In this document: positions 17,533 to 25,894 of the stretch, one piece after another | Position numbering within the stretch: the first letter of the stretch is position 1 | Layout of the letters: each line of letters opens with the position of its first letter | Assembly: GCA_013911975.1 (NCBI GenBank) | Contig: JACESF010000021.1 | Span: 1-57,702 of the forward strand | Source of the DNA: Hyphomicrobiales bacterium | GTDB lineage: Bacteria; Pseudomonadota; Alphaproteobacteria; Rhizobiales; Xanthobacteraceae | DNA: 57,702 nt | Direction: 5' to 3' | The notes under the pieces: generated by a model | What the model was told of the DNA's origin: nothing | The model's database searches: none | The model's input: the letters and a program-made list of their open reading frames with translations, nothing else | Translations under genes and position numbers: made by a program

Positions 17533-18522
17533 TCATGCCGGGCGCACGGGGCGGGGCGTCGCGCGGGCCATGCCGCCCCCCGCGGGGGCGAGGGCCTCGC
17601 CGGACGGGACCTGTCCGCCCGCGGCCCGCTCCCCTGTTGCGTGCTCCCCCGTCGCCTGTCCCGCGGTCACGGCGCGGTTGCGCCCGCCGGCCTTGGCGGC
17701 ATAGAGGGCGAGGTCGGCGGCCTTCAGCCAGCCGTCCACATTCTGGCCGGGGCGGCGCTGGGCGACCCCCAGCGAGATGGTGACGGAGGCGGCCCGCCCG
17801 TCCGGCAGGTCCACGCTCATGGCCGCGATGGCGGTGCGCAGGCGCTCCGCCTCCTCCCAGGCCTCGGTCTCCGAAAGGCCGGGGAGCAGCAGCGCGAACT
17901 CCTCCCCGCCGATCCGCGCCGCATCGCCCGACCGCTCTCCCGCCGCGCGGGCGACGGCCACGAGGATGGCGTCGCCGCCGTCATGGCCGAACGTGTCGTT
18001 GACGCGCTTGAAATGGTCGATGTCGAACAGCAGCAGCGAGGCCGCGCCGCCGGTGGCGATCAGCGCCTCCGCCGCGCCGAAATAGGCCCGCCGGTTGAGC
18101 AGGGACGTGAGGGGATCGCGCGTGGCGAGCCGCACCAGCTCGCGCCGGGCCTGGATGAGCCGCTCGGCGGCCCGCAGCCGCGCCTCCAGCTCGATCCGGT
18201 CCGGCGGCTTGTGGATGAAGTCGTCCGCGCCGCTGTCCAGCGCTTCCACCAGATGGGCGGAATCGTTGCTGGAGGACATGGCGATCACATAGATCGGCCG
18301 TCCCCCGTCGGCGATCAGCCGGCCCTCCCAGCAGAGCTGGATGCCCGATGCGCCCTGGATCTCGAAGCTGGTCAGGAGCACGTCGAGCGCCGCGCCGCTG
18401 TGCAGATAGGCGAGGGCCGTCTCGCCGTCGGTGAAGGCGCATACGGTGTGCCCCATTCCCTCGATCATGCGTGACATCAGTTTCACGCCGATCTTGCTGG
18501 GCTCCACCAACAATACGCGCAT
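17533..18522 (-). CDS. Response-regulator-like protein with GGDEF domain
   Basis: A 329-residue protein with an N-terminal receiver-like domain (1-120) and a C-terminal GGDEF domain (about 132-290) with GGEEF at 205-209, the intact active-site loop of a diguanylate cyclase. The receiver is degenerate. The phosphoacceptor position is Ser52 (LLTSFEIQ) instead of Asp, and the acidic pocket reads VEPSK; the switch Ser and Lys105 (HKPP) remain. It therefore probably is not phosphorylated in the normal way. An RxxD (RSGD) lies one residue closer to GGEEF than the normal inhibitory site. The tail after 290 is Ala/Pro-rich. ATG 18522 is used; a GTG lies one codon upstream. Confidence 0.88.
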   Translation of the reverse strand: MRVLLVEPSKIGVKLMSRMIEGMGHTVCAFTDGETALAYLHSGAALDVLLTSFEIQGASGIQLCWEGRLIADGGRPIYVIAMSSSNDSAHLVEALDSGADDFIHKPPDRIELEARLRAAERLIQARRELVRLATRDPLTSLLNRRAYFGAAEALIATGGAASLLLFDIDHFKRVNDTFGHDGGDAILVAVARAAGERSGDAARIGGEEFALLLPGLSETEAWEEAERLRTAIAAMSVDLPDGRAASVTISLGVAQRRPGQNVDGWLKAADLALYAAKAGGRNRAVTAGQATGEHATGERAAGGQVPSGEALAPAGGGMARATPRPVRPA

Positions 18523-18912
18523 CACGACAGCCCTAAATTATCTTCGGATGTTCAGTCTAGATGTGCCGTATGGCAAACATATTGATTCAGCATAAGCTTC
18601 AAATCAGCTTGGGCTGTTCAATTCCAGCGGGAATTTTTTGCATCCTCACCTCAGCGGATGCAATCCATCCCCGGCTTCCCACGTCGCGCCGTAAGCCGGC
18701 ATCCAGGCCATGTGCCGGATCATGTCTTCGCGCGCGCCACATCCCCTACAGGGCCGCCGCACGGCGACAATAGCGCGGGGGCGGCCAGCGGACAAAGCGG
18801 CTTTTTTGCTCTGCACAACGGAGTGGCGATCCCTTAATATGGTAACAATCGTGGCGTGATTTTCCCGGTGCGCCTTTTCTCTTTGCCGACCGATGATTTC
18901 AAGAGAGACGCC
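18523..18912. other. Regulatory region between two divergent GGDEF genes
   Basis: This 390-base gap is less GC-rich than its surroundings and holds no good open frame. It contains the inverted repeat TGCCGTATGGCA (18564-18575) and two hairpins (18620-18639 and 18638-18663). Near its right end, TGCACA (18812-18817), 17 bases, and TAATAT (18835-18840) make a possible promoter for the GAF-GGDEF gene. Confidence 0.4.
18620..18663 (+). other. Paired hairpins in the GGDEF intergenic region
   Basis: AATTCC (18620-18625) and GGAATT (18630-18635) form a stem followed by TTTT, which looks like a weak plus-strand terminator. It runs directly into TTGCATCC (18638-18645) pairing with GGATGCAA (18656-18663), an eight-base stem. 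The two share a few bases, so they could be alternative structures. No known RNA family is recognised. Confidence 0.4.
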
Positions 18913-20001
18913 ATGCTGAGCACATCCCCGGTGGGGTCAGAGGTCGCCTCTTCCTCTCCGGCATCCGAAGATTTCGAGACCCGCACCTATGCCCGCAGCA
19001 CCGCGTTGCTGCTTGCTGCGGTGCAGAACCTCTCCTTCGCCGGGAGCCTGGAGGAAATCCAGGCCATCGTCCGCTCCACGGCCCGCGAATTGACCGGCTG
19101 CGACGGCGCCACCTTCGTGCTGAACGACCGGGACGGGGCGCATTGCTATTACGCGGATGAGGACGCCATCGCGCCGCTCTGGAAGGGCCGCCGCTTTCCG
19201 CAGGAAATCTGCATCAGCGGCTGGGCCATGCGCCACAAGGCGCCGGTGGTGATCCCCGACATCTATGCCGACGACCGCATCCCCGCCGAGGCCTACCGCC
19301 CCACCTTCGTGAAGAGCCTCGTCATGGTGCCCATCCGCACCCGCGATCCCGTGGGGGCCATCGGCAATTACTGGGCGACGCGCCACGAGGCGAGCGCGCA
19401 GGAGGTGCAGCTTCTCCAGGCTCTGGCGGACGCCACCTCGCTCGCCATGGAGACTGTGCGTGTGCGCCAGACGGCGAGCGGCCACCTTCGGGACCTGTCC
19501 GCCCTGAGCGCGGCGAAGGCGGCCCTGGAGCGGCGCTCCGTTACCGACGAACTGACCGGGCTCTACAATCGCCGGGGCTTCTTCGAGCGTGCCGCCAAGC
19601 TGGACGGCGCGGACGGCATCCAGGTGCTGTTCGTCGACCTGGACGGCCTGAAGGCGGTGAACGACCGGGACGGGCACGCGGCGGGGGACGACCTGCTGCG
19701 GCGGGCCGGGCAATGCCTCACCGCCGCCGCCGCGCCCGGGGATCTGGTGGCGCGGCTGGGCGGCGACGAGTTCTGCATGCTGGTGGTGCGCCCCAAGGAG
19801 AGCGCGGAGGCGCTGTCCGCCCGCGTCCAGGCCGCCGTGGACGCCCATAACGGCCGCACGGCCGAGGGCGCGCCGCTGTCCTTCAGCATCGGGGTCGCGC
19901 AGGGCGCCGCCGAAGGATCCTCCGGGATCGCGGAACTGGTGGCCCGCGCCGACCACCTCATGTACGGCCACAAGCGCATGCGCCGCCGCCAGAGGGCGTG
20001 A
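18913..20001 (+). CDS. GAF-GGDEF protein (probable diguanylate cyclase)
   Basis: A soluble protein of 362 residues. A GAF domain spans about 28-185 (ATFVLNDRDG, then CISGWAMRHKAPVVIPDIYAD), a small-molecule or redox sensor module. A helical linker leads to the GGDEF domain (about 207-360) with DELTGLYNRRGF, FVDLDGLKAVND and an intact GGDEF at 283-287. The inhibitory site is altered: APGD occupies the place of RxxD, so product inhibition at that site is unlikely. I prefer ATG 18913 because an AAGAGAG stretch lies just upstream; a GTG at 18856 would add 19 residues. It is divergent from the other GGDEF gene. Its stop faces lpxXL six bases away. Confidence 0.88.
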   Translation: MLSTSPVGSEVASSSPASEDFETRTYARSTALLLAAVQNLSFAGSLEEIQAIVRSTARELTGCDGATFVLNDRDGAHCYYADEDAIAPLWKGRRFPQEICISGWAMRHKAPVVIPDIYADDRIPAEAYRPTFVKSLVMVPIRTRDPVGAIGNYWATRHEASAQEVQLLQALADATSLAMETVRVRQTASGHLRDLSALSAAKAALERRSVTDELTGLYNRRGFFERAAKLDGADGIQVLFVDLDGLKAVNDRDGHAAGDDLLRRAGQCLTAAAAPGDLVARLGGDEFCMLVVRPKESAEALSARVQAAVDAHNGRTAEGAPLSFSIGVAQGAAEGSSGIAELVARADHLMYGHKRMRRRQRA

Positions 20002-20007
20002 GCCCCC

Positions 20008-20943
20008 TCAGCGCCAGCGGCGGTGTAGCCAGAGCCACTGGCTCGGATATTCCCGCACCCAGCCCTCGATGACCTTCGTGACGGCCTGCATGGCGCCGTC
20101 CACCTCGATGCGGCCGTCCGCGTCGCGGGGCAGGGGCACTTCCTCGGTGATCTCGATGCGGAACCGCCCGCGCGGCAGGCGGATGACGCGCATGCCGTGG
20201 ACCGGGCAGTCGAACTGCCGGGCGAGGCGGGCGAGGGTGGGATTGGTGGCGGCAGGGCGGCCGAAGAAGTCGACCACCACGCCCTGGCCCCAATACTGGT
20301 CCACCAGCATGCCGATATGCTCGCCGTCCTCCAGCATGCGGGCCATCTGGCGCCCGGCATTGCGGCTCGCCTTCACGAGGCCGGGCATGGTCTGCGCGCG
20401 CATTTCCGCGATCAGGTCGGCGGCCTTCTTGATGTTGGGCGCGCGGTAGAGCACGCCGCCCGGCACGCCGAGCTTCGCGCCCGTGATGGCGTTCAGCTCC
20501 CAATTGCCGGTATGGGCGGTGAAGAACAGGCCGGGGCGCCCGTCGTCGCGCAGCCGCTCCATGATTTCGGCGCCGACGATCTCGATGCGCCCGTCATTGG
20601 GATGGTCCGGGTCATAGTCCCAGATGCGGTCGAGATGGGCGAACTCGGCCGCCATGCGCCCGAGATTGTCCCACACGCCCACCACCAGCCACCAGATCTC
20701 CCAACTGCTCTTCTCGGGAAAGGCGGCGCGCAGGTTGCGCCGCGCCGTGCCGCTCACCACGAAGAACGGGCCGCACAGCTTGGCGAGGGTCGAGATGATG
20801 GTGGACGACCAGGAGACCGGGAACAGGCGCGACCACCAGACGAGGCCCCGCAGCGTGCCGACGACGATCGTCTCCCACACCGGCGCCAGCAGCGCGCGCA
20901 GGCGACGCGCGACGCGCACCCATATGGCCTTCAATGGCGACAC
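20008..20943 (-). CDS. lpxXL: LpxXL-type lipid A very-long-chain acyltransferase
   Basis: A 311-residue member of the LpxL/HtrB acyltransferase family. The catalytic HX4E pair is His144/Glu149 in AHTGNWEL. An N-terminal hydrophobic region (about 28-65) anchors it to the inner membrane. In rhizobia LpxXL moves 27-hydroxyoctacosanoate (or a similar C26-C30 acid) from AcpXL to lipid A; the assignment here rests on position at the end of the acpXL operon. The start is GTG with a weak GGGAAAA ribosome site. It lies 24 bases after the reductase gene. Confidence 0.88.
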   Translation of the reverse strand: MSPLKAIWVRVARRLRALLAPVWETIVVGTLRGLVWWSRLFPVSWSSTIISTLAKLCGPFFVVSGTARRNLRAAFPEKSSWEIWWLVVGVWDNLGRMAAEFAHLDRIWDYDPDHPNDGRIEIVGAEIMERLRDDGRPGLFFTAHTGNWELNAITGAKLGVPGGVLYRAPNIKKAADLIAEMRAQTMPGLVKASRNAGRQMARMLEDGEHIGMLVDQYWGQGVVVDFFGRPAATNPTLARLARQFDCPVHGMRVIRLPRGRFRIEITEEVPLPRDADGRIEVDGAMQAVTKVIEGWVREYPSQWLWLHRRWR

Positions 20944-20967
20944 GGCGTTTTCCCAGCCCGGACCCGT

Positions 20968-21990
20968 TCAGAAGCGCACGACGATCTTGCCGAACACCTT
21001 CCGGCTTTCCAGCCGCTCCAGGCCCTCGTTGAAATTCTCCAGCGGCACGACGCTGTCGATCACCGGCAGCACGCCGCGCCCCATCTTTTCGAGGCCGTTC
21101 GCCACGTTGCGGATGGTGGCGCCGAACGAGCCGAGGATGCGGTACTGGCGCTGGAACAGTTGCATGAGGTTCATGTTCACCGACACGCCCGAGGTGGACC
21201 CGCAGGTGACGAGCCGTCCGCCCGGCTTCATGGAGAGCAGCGAGCCGTTCCAGGTGTCAGCGCCCACATGCTCGAACACCACGTCCACGCCCACCTTCTT
21301 GGTGATCTTGCGGACCATGTGCTCGAAGCGCTCTTCCCGGTAATTGATGACGTGGTCGGCGCCCAGCATCTCGGCCTTGATGGCCTTCTCGTCGTCGCCC
21401 ACCGTGGTGATGACGGTGGCGCCCACGTCCTTGGCGAGCCGGATGGCCGCCGAGCCGATGCCCGAGCCGCCCGCATGGACGAGGACGGTCTCGCCTTCCT
21501 CAAGCTGGGCATTGTCGAACAGCATGTGCTCGACCGTGGAGAAGGTGATGCCGGCGCAGGCGGCGTCCTCGAAGGACACGCCCTCGGGCGCGGGGATTAC
21601 CAGGCGCTCGGGCATGTTGATCACGTCGCGGGCGAAGCCGTCGATGTGGAAGCCCAGCACGCCGCCCACATTCTCACACAGGTTGTCGCGGCCCTTGAGG
21701 CAGTTCTTGCAATGGCCGCAGGTGAGCGCGCCGTACATGGCGACCGTCTGGCCCACCTTCAGGCCGCGCACGTCTGCGCCCAGGGCGACGATCTCGCCGG
21801 CGGCTTCCGCGCCCACGACGAGCGGCATCTTGCGCTTGGCGAAGGCCATGCCGCGCCAGCCCCACACGTCGATATGGTTGAGGGCCAGGGCCTTCACCCG
21901 CACCTGCACCTCGCCGGCGCCGGGCGCGTCGGGCTCGGGCAGGTCGACGAGTTCGAGCTTGCGGTCGGTGACGAGCTGGAGCGCGCGCAT
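20968..21990 (-). CDS. MDR-family reductase of the VLCFA cluster (alcohol dehydrogenase-like)
   Basis: A 340-residue medium-chain reductase. The structural-zinc lobe is complete (CGHCKNCLKGRDNLC), but the catalytic-zinc ligands are gone: NHID replaces the first Cys region and GAEAAG replaces GHE. The cofactor fold carries HAGGSGIG (usual for NADPH quinone/enoyl reductases of this type). The rhizobial cluster has a zinc-alcohol-dehydrogenase-like gene at this place with no proven reaction. Given the fold and lost zinc site I infer it is the enoyl reductase of the elongation cycle rather than an alcohol dehydrogenase. It is 15 bases after the SDR gene. Confidence 0.85.
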   Translation of the reverse strand: MRALQLVTDRKLELVDLPEPDAPGAGEVQVRVKALALNHIDVWGWRGMAFAKRKMPLVVGAEAAGEIVALGADVRGLKVGQTVAMYGALTCGHCKNCLKGRDNLCENVGGVLGFHIDGFARDVINMPERLVIPAPEGVSFEDAACAGITFSTVEHMLFDNAQLEEGETVLVHAGGSGIGSAAIRLAKDVGATVITTVGDDEKAIKAEMLGADHVINYREERFEHMVRKITKKVGVDVVFEHVGADTWNGSLLSMKPGGRLVTCGSTSGVSVNMNLMQLFQRQYRILGSFGATIRNVANGLEKMGRGVLPVIDSVVPLENFNEGLERLESRKVFGKIVVRF

Positions 21991-22005
21991 GATTGTCCTT
22001 GAAAC

Positions 22006-22758
22006 TCAGCGGTGGGCGGCGAGCTGGGCCGAGAGGCCGCCATCCACCGGGATCACGGCGCCGGTGATATAGCCCGCGCCGGGGGAGAAAAGAAACGCCG
22101 CCACCTGCGCCACGTCGTCCGGCTGGGCGAAACGCCCTGCGGGAATCTGCGTGGCCATGCGCTCGCGGTGGTCGGAGAACTTGGCGAGCATGGCGGTGTC
22201 GATGAAGCCTGGGGCGATATAGTTCACCGTCACGCCGCGCCGGGCGGTCTCGATGGCGAGGCCCCGCACATGGGCCAGCAGCGCCGCCTTGGAGGCCGCA
22301 TAGGCCACGTTGCCCTGGTTCGCCAGCAGCGCGGCCACCGAGCCGATGGCGACGATCCGGCCTTCCCTGGCCCGCGTCATGGGCCGCACCAAGGCGCGGG
22401 TGATGCGCACGAAGGCGAAGTGATTCACCTGCATCACCGCCTCGGCCTTGTCCTGGTCCACCATGGCGGCGAGCGTGTCGTAGGACATGCCGGCATTGTG
22501 GCAGAAGCCGAAATAGGGGCCGTCCTCGGCCTCCAGGGTCTCGGCGAAGGCGTCCACCGCCGCGCGGTCGGCGAGGTCCAGCTCCACCGCGCGCGGGTTC
22601 GCGCCTGGGCGGGCCTTCAGCTCCTCCACAAGCGCCTCGGCTTCCGCACGGGCGCTGCGATAGGTGAAGGTCACGTCGAAGCCCGCGCTGCCCAGCGCCC
22701 GCACGATGGCCGCGCCGAGCCCACGCCCGCCGCCAGTGACGAGGACGCGGCGGCTCAT
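22006..22758 (-). CDS. SDR ketoreductase of the VLCFA cluster (FabG-like)
   Basis: A 250-residue short-chain dehydrogenase with TGGGRGLG (residues 8-15), HNAG, a Ser in GSVAAL and YAASK, a full catalytic set, and the C-terminal PVDGG. It resembles FabG, which reduces 3-oxoacyl-ACP with NADPH. As far as I recall, the six-gene rhizobial acpXL-lpxXL cluster lacks a gene of this kind between fabF1XL and the alcohol-dehydrogenase-like gene, so its presence here would complete the elongation cycle. It lies 28 bases after the upstream ketosynthase gene. Confidence 0.88.
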   Translation of the reverse strand: MSRRVLVTGGGRGLGAAIVRALGSAGFDVTFTYRSARAEAEALVEELKARPGANPRAVELDLADRAAVDAFAETLEAEDGPYFGFCHNAGMSYDTLAAMVDQDKAEAVMQVNHFAFVRITRALVRPMTRAREGRIVAIGSVAALLANQGNVAYAASKAALLAHVRGLAIETARRGVTVNYIAPGFIDTAMLAKFSDHRERMATQIPAGRFAQPDDVAQVAAFLFSPGAGYITGAVIPVDGGLSAQLAAHR

Positions 22759-22786
22759 GGGTGCAGGTGCCTTTGCGGGAGATGCC

Positions 22787-24064
22787 TCACGCCGGCTCCC
22801 CCGCCATCACGAGGCTCACATTCTGGCCGCCGAAGCCGAAGGAATTGGAGATCACCCGCTTCACCTGCGCGTCGCGGGCGACGTTGGGCACCACGTCCAG
22901 CGGAATGGCCGGGTCGGGCACATGGTAATTGATGGTGGGCGGGATGCGGCCGTTGGCGATGGTCAGCAGCGAGACCGCCGCCTCGATGGCGCCCGCCGCC
23001 GTCAGCGTGTGGCCGATCATGGACTTGTTGGACGAGCAGGGGATGCCGGCCAGCACTTCCTCGCCGAACACCGCCTTCAGGCCCACATATTCCATGCGGT
23101 CGTTCTCGGGCGTGGAGGTGCCGTGGGCGTTGATGTAGTCGATGTCCTCGGGGGTCACGCCCGCGTCCGCCATGGCGTTGTTCATGCAGCCGATGATGGG
23201 CTTGCCGTCCGGGCTGGAGCGGGTGCGGTGGAAATTGTCCGCCATCTCACCGCAGCCTTCCAGCACGCCGAGGATGCGCGCGCCGCGCGCCAGCGCGTGG
23301 TCCAGGCTCTCCAGAACCAGGGCGCCCGCGCCCTCGGCCATCACGAAGCCGTCGCGATTCTTCGCGAACGGGCGCGCGGCTTCTTCCGGCTTGTCGTTGG
23401 CGGTGGTGAGCGCCGAGAGCAGCGAGAAGCGGATGAGCGCTTCCGGGTGCACCGAGCCGTCCGTGCCCAAAGAGAGGGCCACGTCGCACTCACCGCGCCG
23501 GATGGCCTCGACGCCGAGCTGGATCGCGGTGGCGCCGGAGGCGCAGGCGGTGGAGAGCGAGATGGGCTGGCCCTGGGTACCGAACTTGTCGGCGAGGCGG
23601 TCGGCCACCGAGCCGAACAGGAAGCGCTCATGCCACGGGCGGAACTTGCCGGAGGCGGCCGAGGCGAGCAGGTCGCGATACTCCACCGGCCGCTCGGGCG
23701 CGTTCTCGGCGAGCTTGCGCTTTTCCGGCCATTCCATTTCCACCGGCGGCACGGCGGCGAACAGCGGGCCGGGGAAATTGCCCTTGGAGCCGACGCCGGA
23801 CTGGGCGATGGCTTCCTCGGCCGCCAGCGTCGCGAGGCGCTCCGACAGGTCGGGCGCGGCTACGCGGCCGTCGAACAGGAAGTCCACGGTGCCGGCGATG
23901 GTGGTGCGCATCCCCTCGATGGGGAAGCGGGTGATGCGGTGGATGCCGCTTTCGCCCGCGGTCAGGCGCCGCCAATTGTCGTCCTTGCCCTGGCCGAGGG
24001 AGGAGACGACGCCGATGCCGGTGACGACGACGATGGGACGGCCGTGCTTGTCGGTATGCGCCAT
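22787..24064 (-). CDS. fabF1XL: VLCFA 3-oxoacyl-ACP synthase, catalytically complete (FabF1XL)
   Basis: A 425-residue ketosynthase of the FabF class. All active residues are present: Cys174 in STACASGA, His314 in NAHGTSTPEND, and Lys347/His352 in NKSMIGHT. It should condense malonyl-ACP with the growing chain on AcpXL. The protein is a little longer than FabF, with an insert around 93-145 (PGPLFAAVPPVEMEWPEKRK...). A good ribosome site (CAGGAG) precedes the ATG. A 170-base gap separates it from the second ketosynthase gene and includes two short GC hairpins (24180-24197, 24211-24224), so a separate promoter or processing site is possible. Confidence 0.93.
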   Translation of the reverse strand: MAHTDKHGRPIVVVTGIGVVSSLGQGKDDNWRRLTAGESGIHRITRFPIEGMRTTIAGTVDFLFDGRVAAPDLSERLATLAAEEAIAQSGVGSKGNFPGPLFAAVPPVEMEWPEKRKLAENAPERPVEYRDLLASAASGKFRPWHERFLFGSVADRLADKFGTQGQPISLSTACASGATAIQLGVEAIRRGECDVALSLGTDGSVHPEALIRFSLLSALTTANDKPEEAARPFAKNRDGFVMAEGAGALVLESLDHALARGARILGVLEGCGEMADNFHRTRSSPDGKPIIGCMNNAMADAGVTPEDIDYINAHGTSTPENDRMEYVGLKAVFGEEVLAGIPCSSNKSMIGHTLTAAGAIEAAVSLLTIANGRIPPTINYHVPDPAIPLDVVPNVARDAQVKRVISNSFGFGGQNVSLVMAGEPA

Positions 24065-24234
24065 GGGGCAACTCCTGAAATCGTGGCGGCGCCCCGCCCG
24101 GCGCGTCGTTCCCGCCTTATTTAGTGCATCGCGCGGAAAACGCGACCCTAGCCTTCACCCGGAATGGCAGGCCAAGCCGCCGGGGCATGGACCCCGGGCC
24201 GGGAGGCGCGGGCCGGAACCGGCCGGCGCGCCGC

Positions 24235-25419
24235 TCAGCCGACCTTTTCCACGAGCCCGGCGCCTTCGCCGCGCCAATGGCCGACGCCCGTCACCAGGAT
24301 GCGCTTCGCCGCGCCCGCGCCGGTCTCCACGGGATCGCCGGGGAGGGTGGGGAACAGCGTGCCATTGGCGACGGTGAGCGCGGCCAGCGCCACGGCGGCC
24401 GGGAACTGGGCCTCGAAGCCGTGGCCGATGCGGTTGGCGACGGCGCGCACGGGAAGGCCGGCGGCCTTGAGCGCCTCCGCTTCCCCTTCGGTGGCGCCGC
24501 GCGCGCCGGTGGCGCCCGAGAGCACCGCGTCCGGATGGGTGCGGGCGATGAAGTCTTCGATCTTGGCGGCGACCGAGCCGGGCTCGTCACGGCGCGCCCG
24601 CTCGGACCAGACGCCGGAGAGCTTGGCGATGGGCGTCGCGCCGCGCGCGGTGGCGTGCTCGGGCGATTCCAGCACCAGGAACGCGCCCATGGAGCCGGAG
24701 GGGATGCCCGGGGCCTCGGCGCCGGAGAAGACCGGGCGGAATTCGCCGGTCATGCAGAAATCGTTCAGCGCGTAGAGGAGCAGCATGTCCTCGCGCTCGG
24801 CATTGTAGGCGCCGCCCACGAGGCCGATCTCGCTCTGGCCGGCGGCGATGCGGGAATAGCCGACGCGCACCGCGTCCACGCCCGCGCTTTCCTCGCCCAT
24901 GAAGGTGCGCGACGAGCCGGTCACGCCGTGGACGATGGAGATGTTGCCCGCCAGCAGGTTGGAGAGCTGGGCCAGGGACAGGGTGGGCCGCAGGTCCGAC
25001 AGCAGCCGCTCGTTCAGCAGCTTTCCGGGCTCGTTGGAGACCAGCACGTCGTTGAGGATGGCCGTGTCCACCTGGTGGTCGCGCTCGCCGCCGCCCGCGC
25101 CTACCACCATGTCGGTGCGGCCCAGGATCTCGGCATTCTTCGCGATGCCCGCGCTGTCCAGCGCGAGGCCGGCCGTGTAGGTGCCGATGCGCTGCCAGGT
25201 CTCCATCTGGCGCTGATCGCCCTTCTTGGGGATCTGCGCGTCATAGACCAGCTTCACCAGCGGATGGACGACGTAGGGCGCGAAGCGCTCCGCGTCCGTC
25301 ACCGGCGCGCCGCCAGCGCTCAGCGCCTGCCAATGGGCGTCCGGCCCCTCGCCCAGTGAGGAGACGAGCCCGATGCCGGTAATCCAGACGTCCCGTTTTG
25401 CGCCCTCAGGCATCGACAT
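24235..25419 (-). CDS. fabF2XL: VLCFA ketosynthase-fold protein lacking the catalytic residues (FabF2XL)
   Basis: A 394-residue thiolase-fold protein clearly related to FabF (ITGIGLVSSLGEG start; GGAYNAERED; SGSMGAFLVLES). The active site is broken. The Cys position reads VTGSSRT (Ser169/Ser170), the first His motif is replaced by SGATGARGAT (301-310), and the Lys position is Ala; only His333 in RIGH remains. The only Cys left is Cys222, far from the site. It cannot run normal condensation. By analogy with KS-beta (chain-length factor) of type II polyketide systems, it may pair with FabF1XL to set chain length. The start overlaps the end of fabZXL by 14 bases (or 8 if ATG 25413 is used). Confidence 0.9.
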   Translation of the reverse strand: MSMPEGAKRDVWITGIGLVSSLGEGPDAHWQALSAGGAPVTDAERFAPYVVHPLVKLVYDAQIPKKGDQRQMETWQRIGTYTAGLALDSAGIAKNAEILGRTDMVVGAGGGERDHQVDTAILNDVLVSNEPGKLLNERLLSDLRPTLSLAQLSNLLAGNISIVHGVTGSSRTFMGEESAGVDAVRVGYSRIAAGQSEIGLVGGAYNAEREDMLLLYALNDFCMTGEFRPVFSGAEAPGIPSGSMGAFLVLESPEHATARGATPIAKLSGVWSERARRDEPGSVAAKIEDFIARTHPDAVLSGATGARGATEGEAEALKAAGLPVRAVANRIGHGFEAQFPAAVALAALTVANGTLFPTLPGDPVETGAGAAKRILVTGVGHWRGEGAGLVEKVG

Positions 25420-25879
25420 ATTCCGCGACGGGGAACTGGACGTGCTCGGCCACCTTCAGAACGACGCTCTTCATGCGGCCCTCGGGCCAGGAGAGGACGC
25501 GGAAGGTCAGCTCCGCATTGCAGATGGGCTTGCCGTCGATGGTGGCGTGGGTCTTGGCCACCACGAAGCCGGAGCCCTCGTGCAGGATTTCCGAATGCAG
25601 GTCCAGGTTCTGCCCCGGCACGACGAAGGTGCGCAGCTTGGCTTCCTTGACGGTCGCCAGGAACGGCATCTTTTCAAAGCGGTTCCGCGCCAGGACGAGC
25701 CAGCCTGTGGTCTGCGCCATGGCCTCGACGAGAAGCACGCCGGGCATGATGGGGTAGCCGGGAAAATGCCCCTCGAAGATGGAGCTTTCCTGGGGCACGA
25801 GGCCCTGGCAGTGGATGGTCTTGAGGCCCGGATCGATCGAGACGATCCGGTCCACCATCTTGAAGACTTCGGGGCGCAT
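25406..25879 (-). CDS. fabZXL: VLCFA 3-hydroxyacyl-ACP dehydratase (FabZXL)
   Basis: A 157-residue hot-dog fold dehydratase. The catalytic His38 lies in GHFPGYPIMPG and Glu52 in LLVEAMAQ, as in FabZ. It removes water from 3-hydroxyacyl chains on AcpXL. The N-terminal MRPEVFKMVDRI is the FabZ/FabA-like lead. The C-terminus overlaps fabF2XL by 14 bases, a sign of coupling. It starts 15 bases after acpXL ends. Confidence 0.92.
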   Translation of the reverse strand: MRPEVFKMVDRIVSIDPGLKTIHCQGLVPQESSIFEGHFPGYPIMPGVLLVEAMAQTTGWLVLARNRFEKMPFLATVKEAKLRTFVVPGQNLDLHSEILHEGSGFVVAKTHATIDGKPICNAELTFRVLSWPEGRMKSVVLKVAEHVQFPVAEYVDA

Positions 25880-25894
25880 CAGGCCTGCCTGGCC

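Noticed and set aside
20197..22002. 601-codon frame antisense to lpxXL and the MDR gene
   Set aside because: Spans two sure genes on the other strand and has no recognisable domain.
24065..24234. Internal promoter before fabF1XL
   Set aside because: A TAAATA lies near the right place but no -35 match is found 17 bases upstream; only two GC hairpins are certain there.
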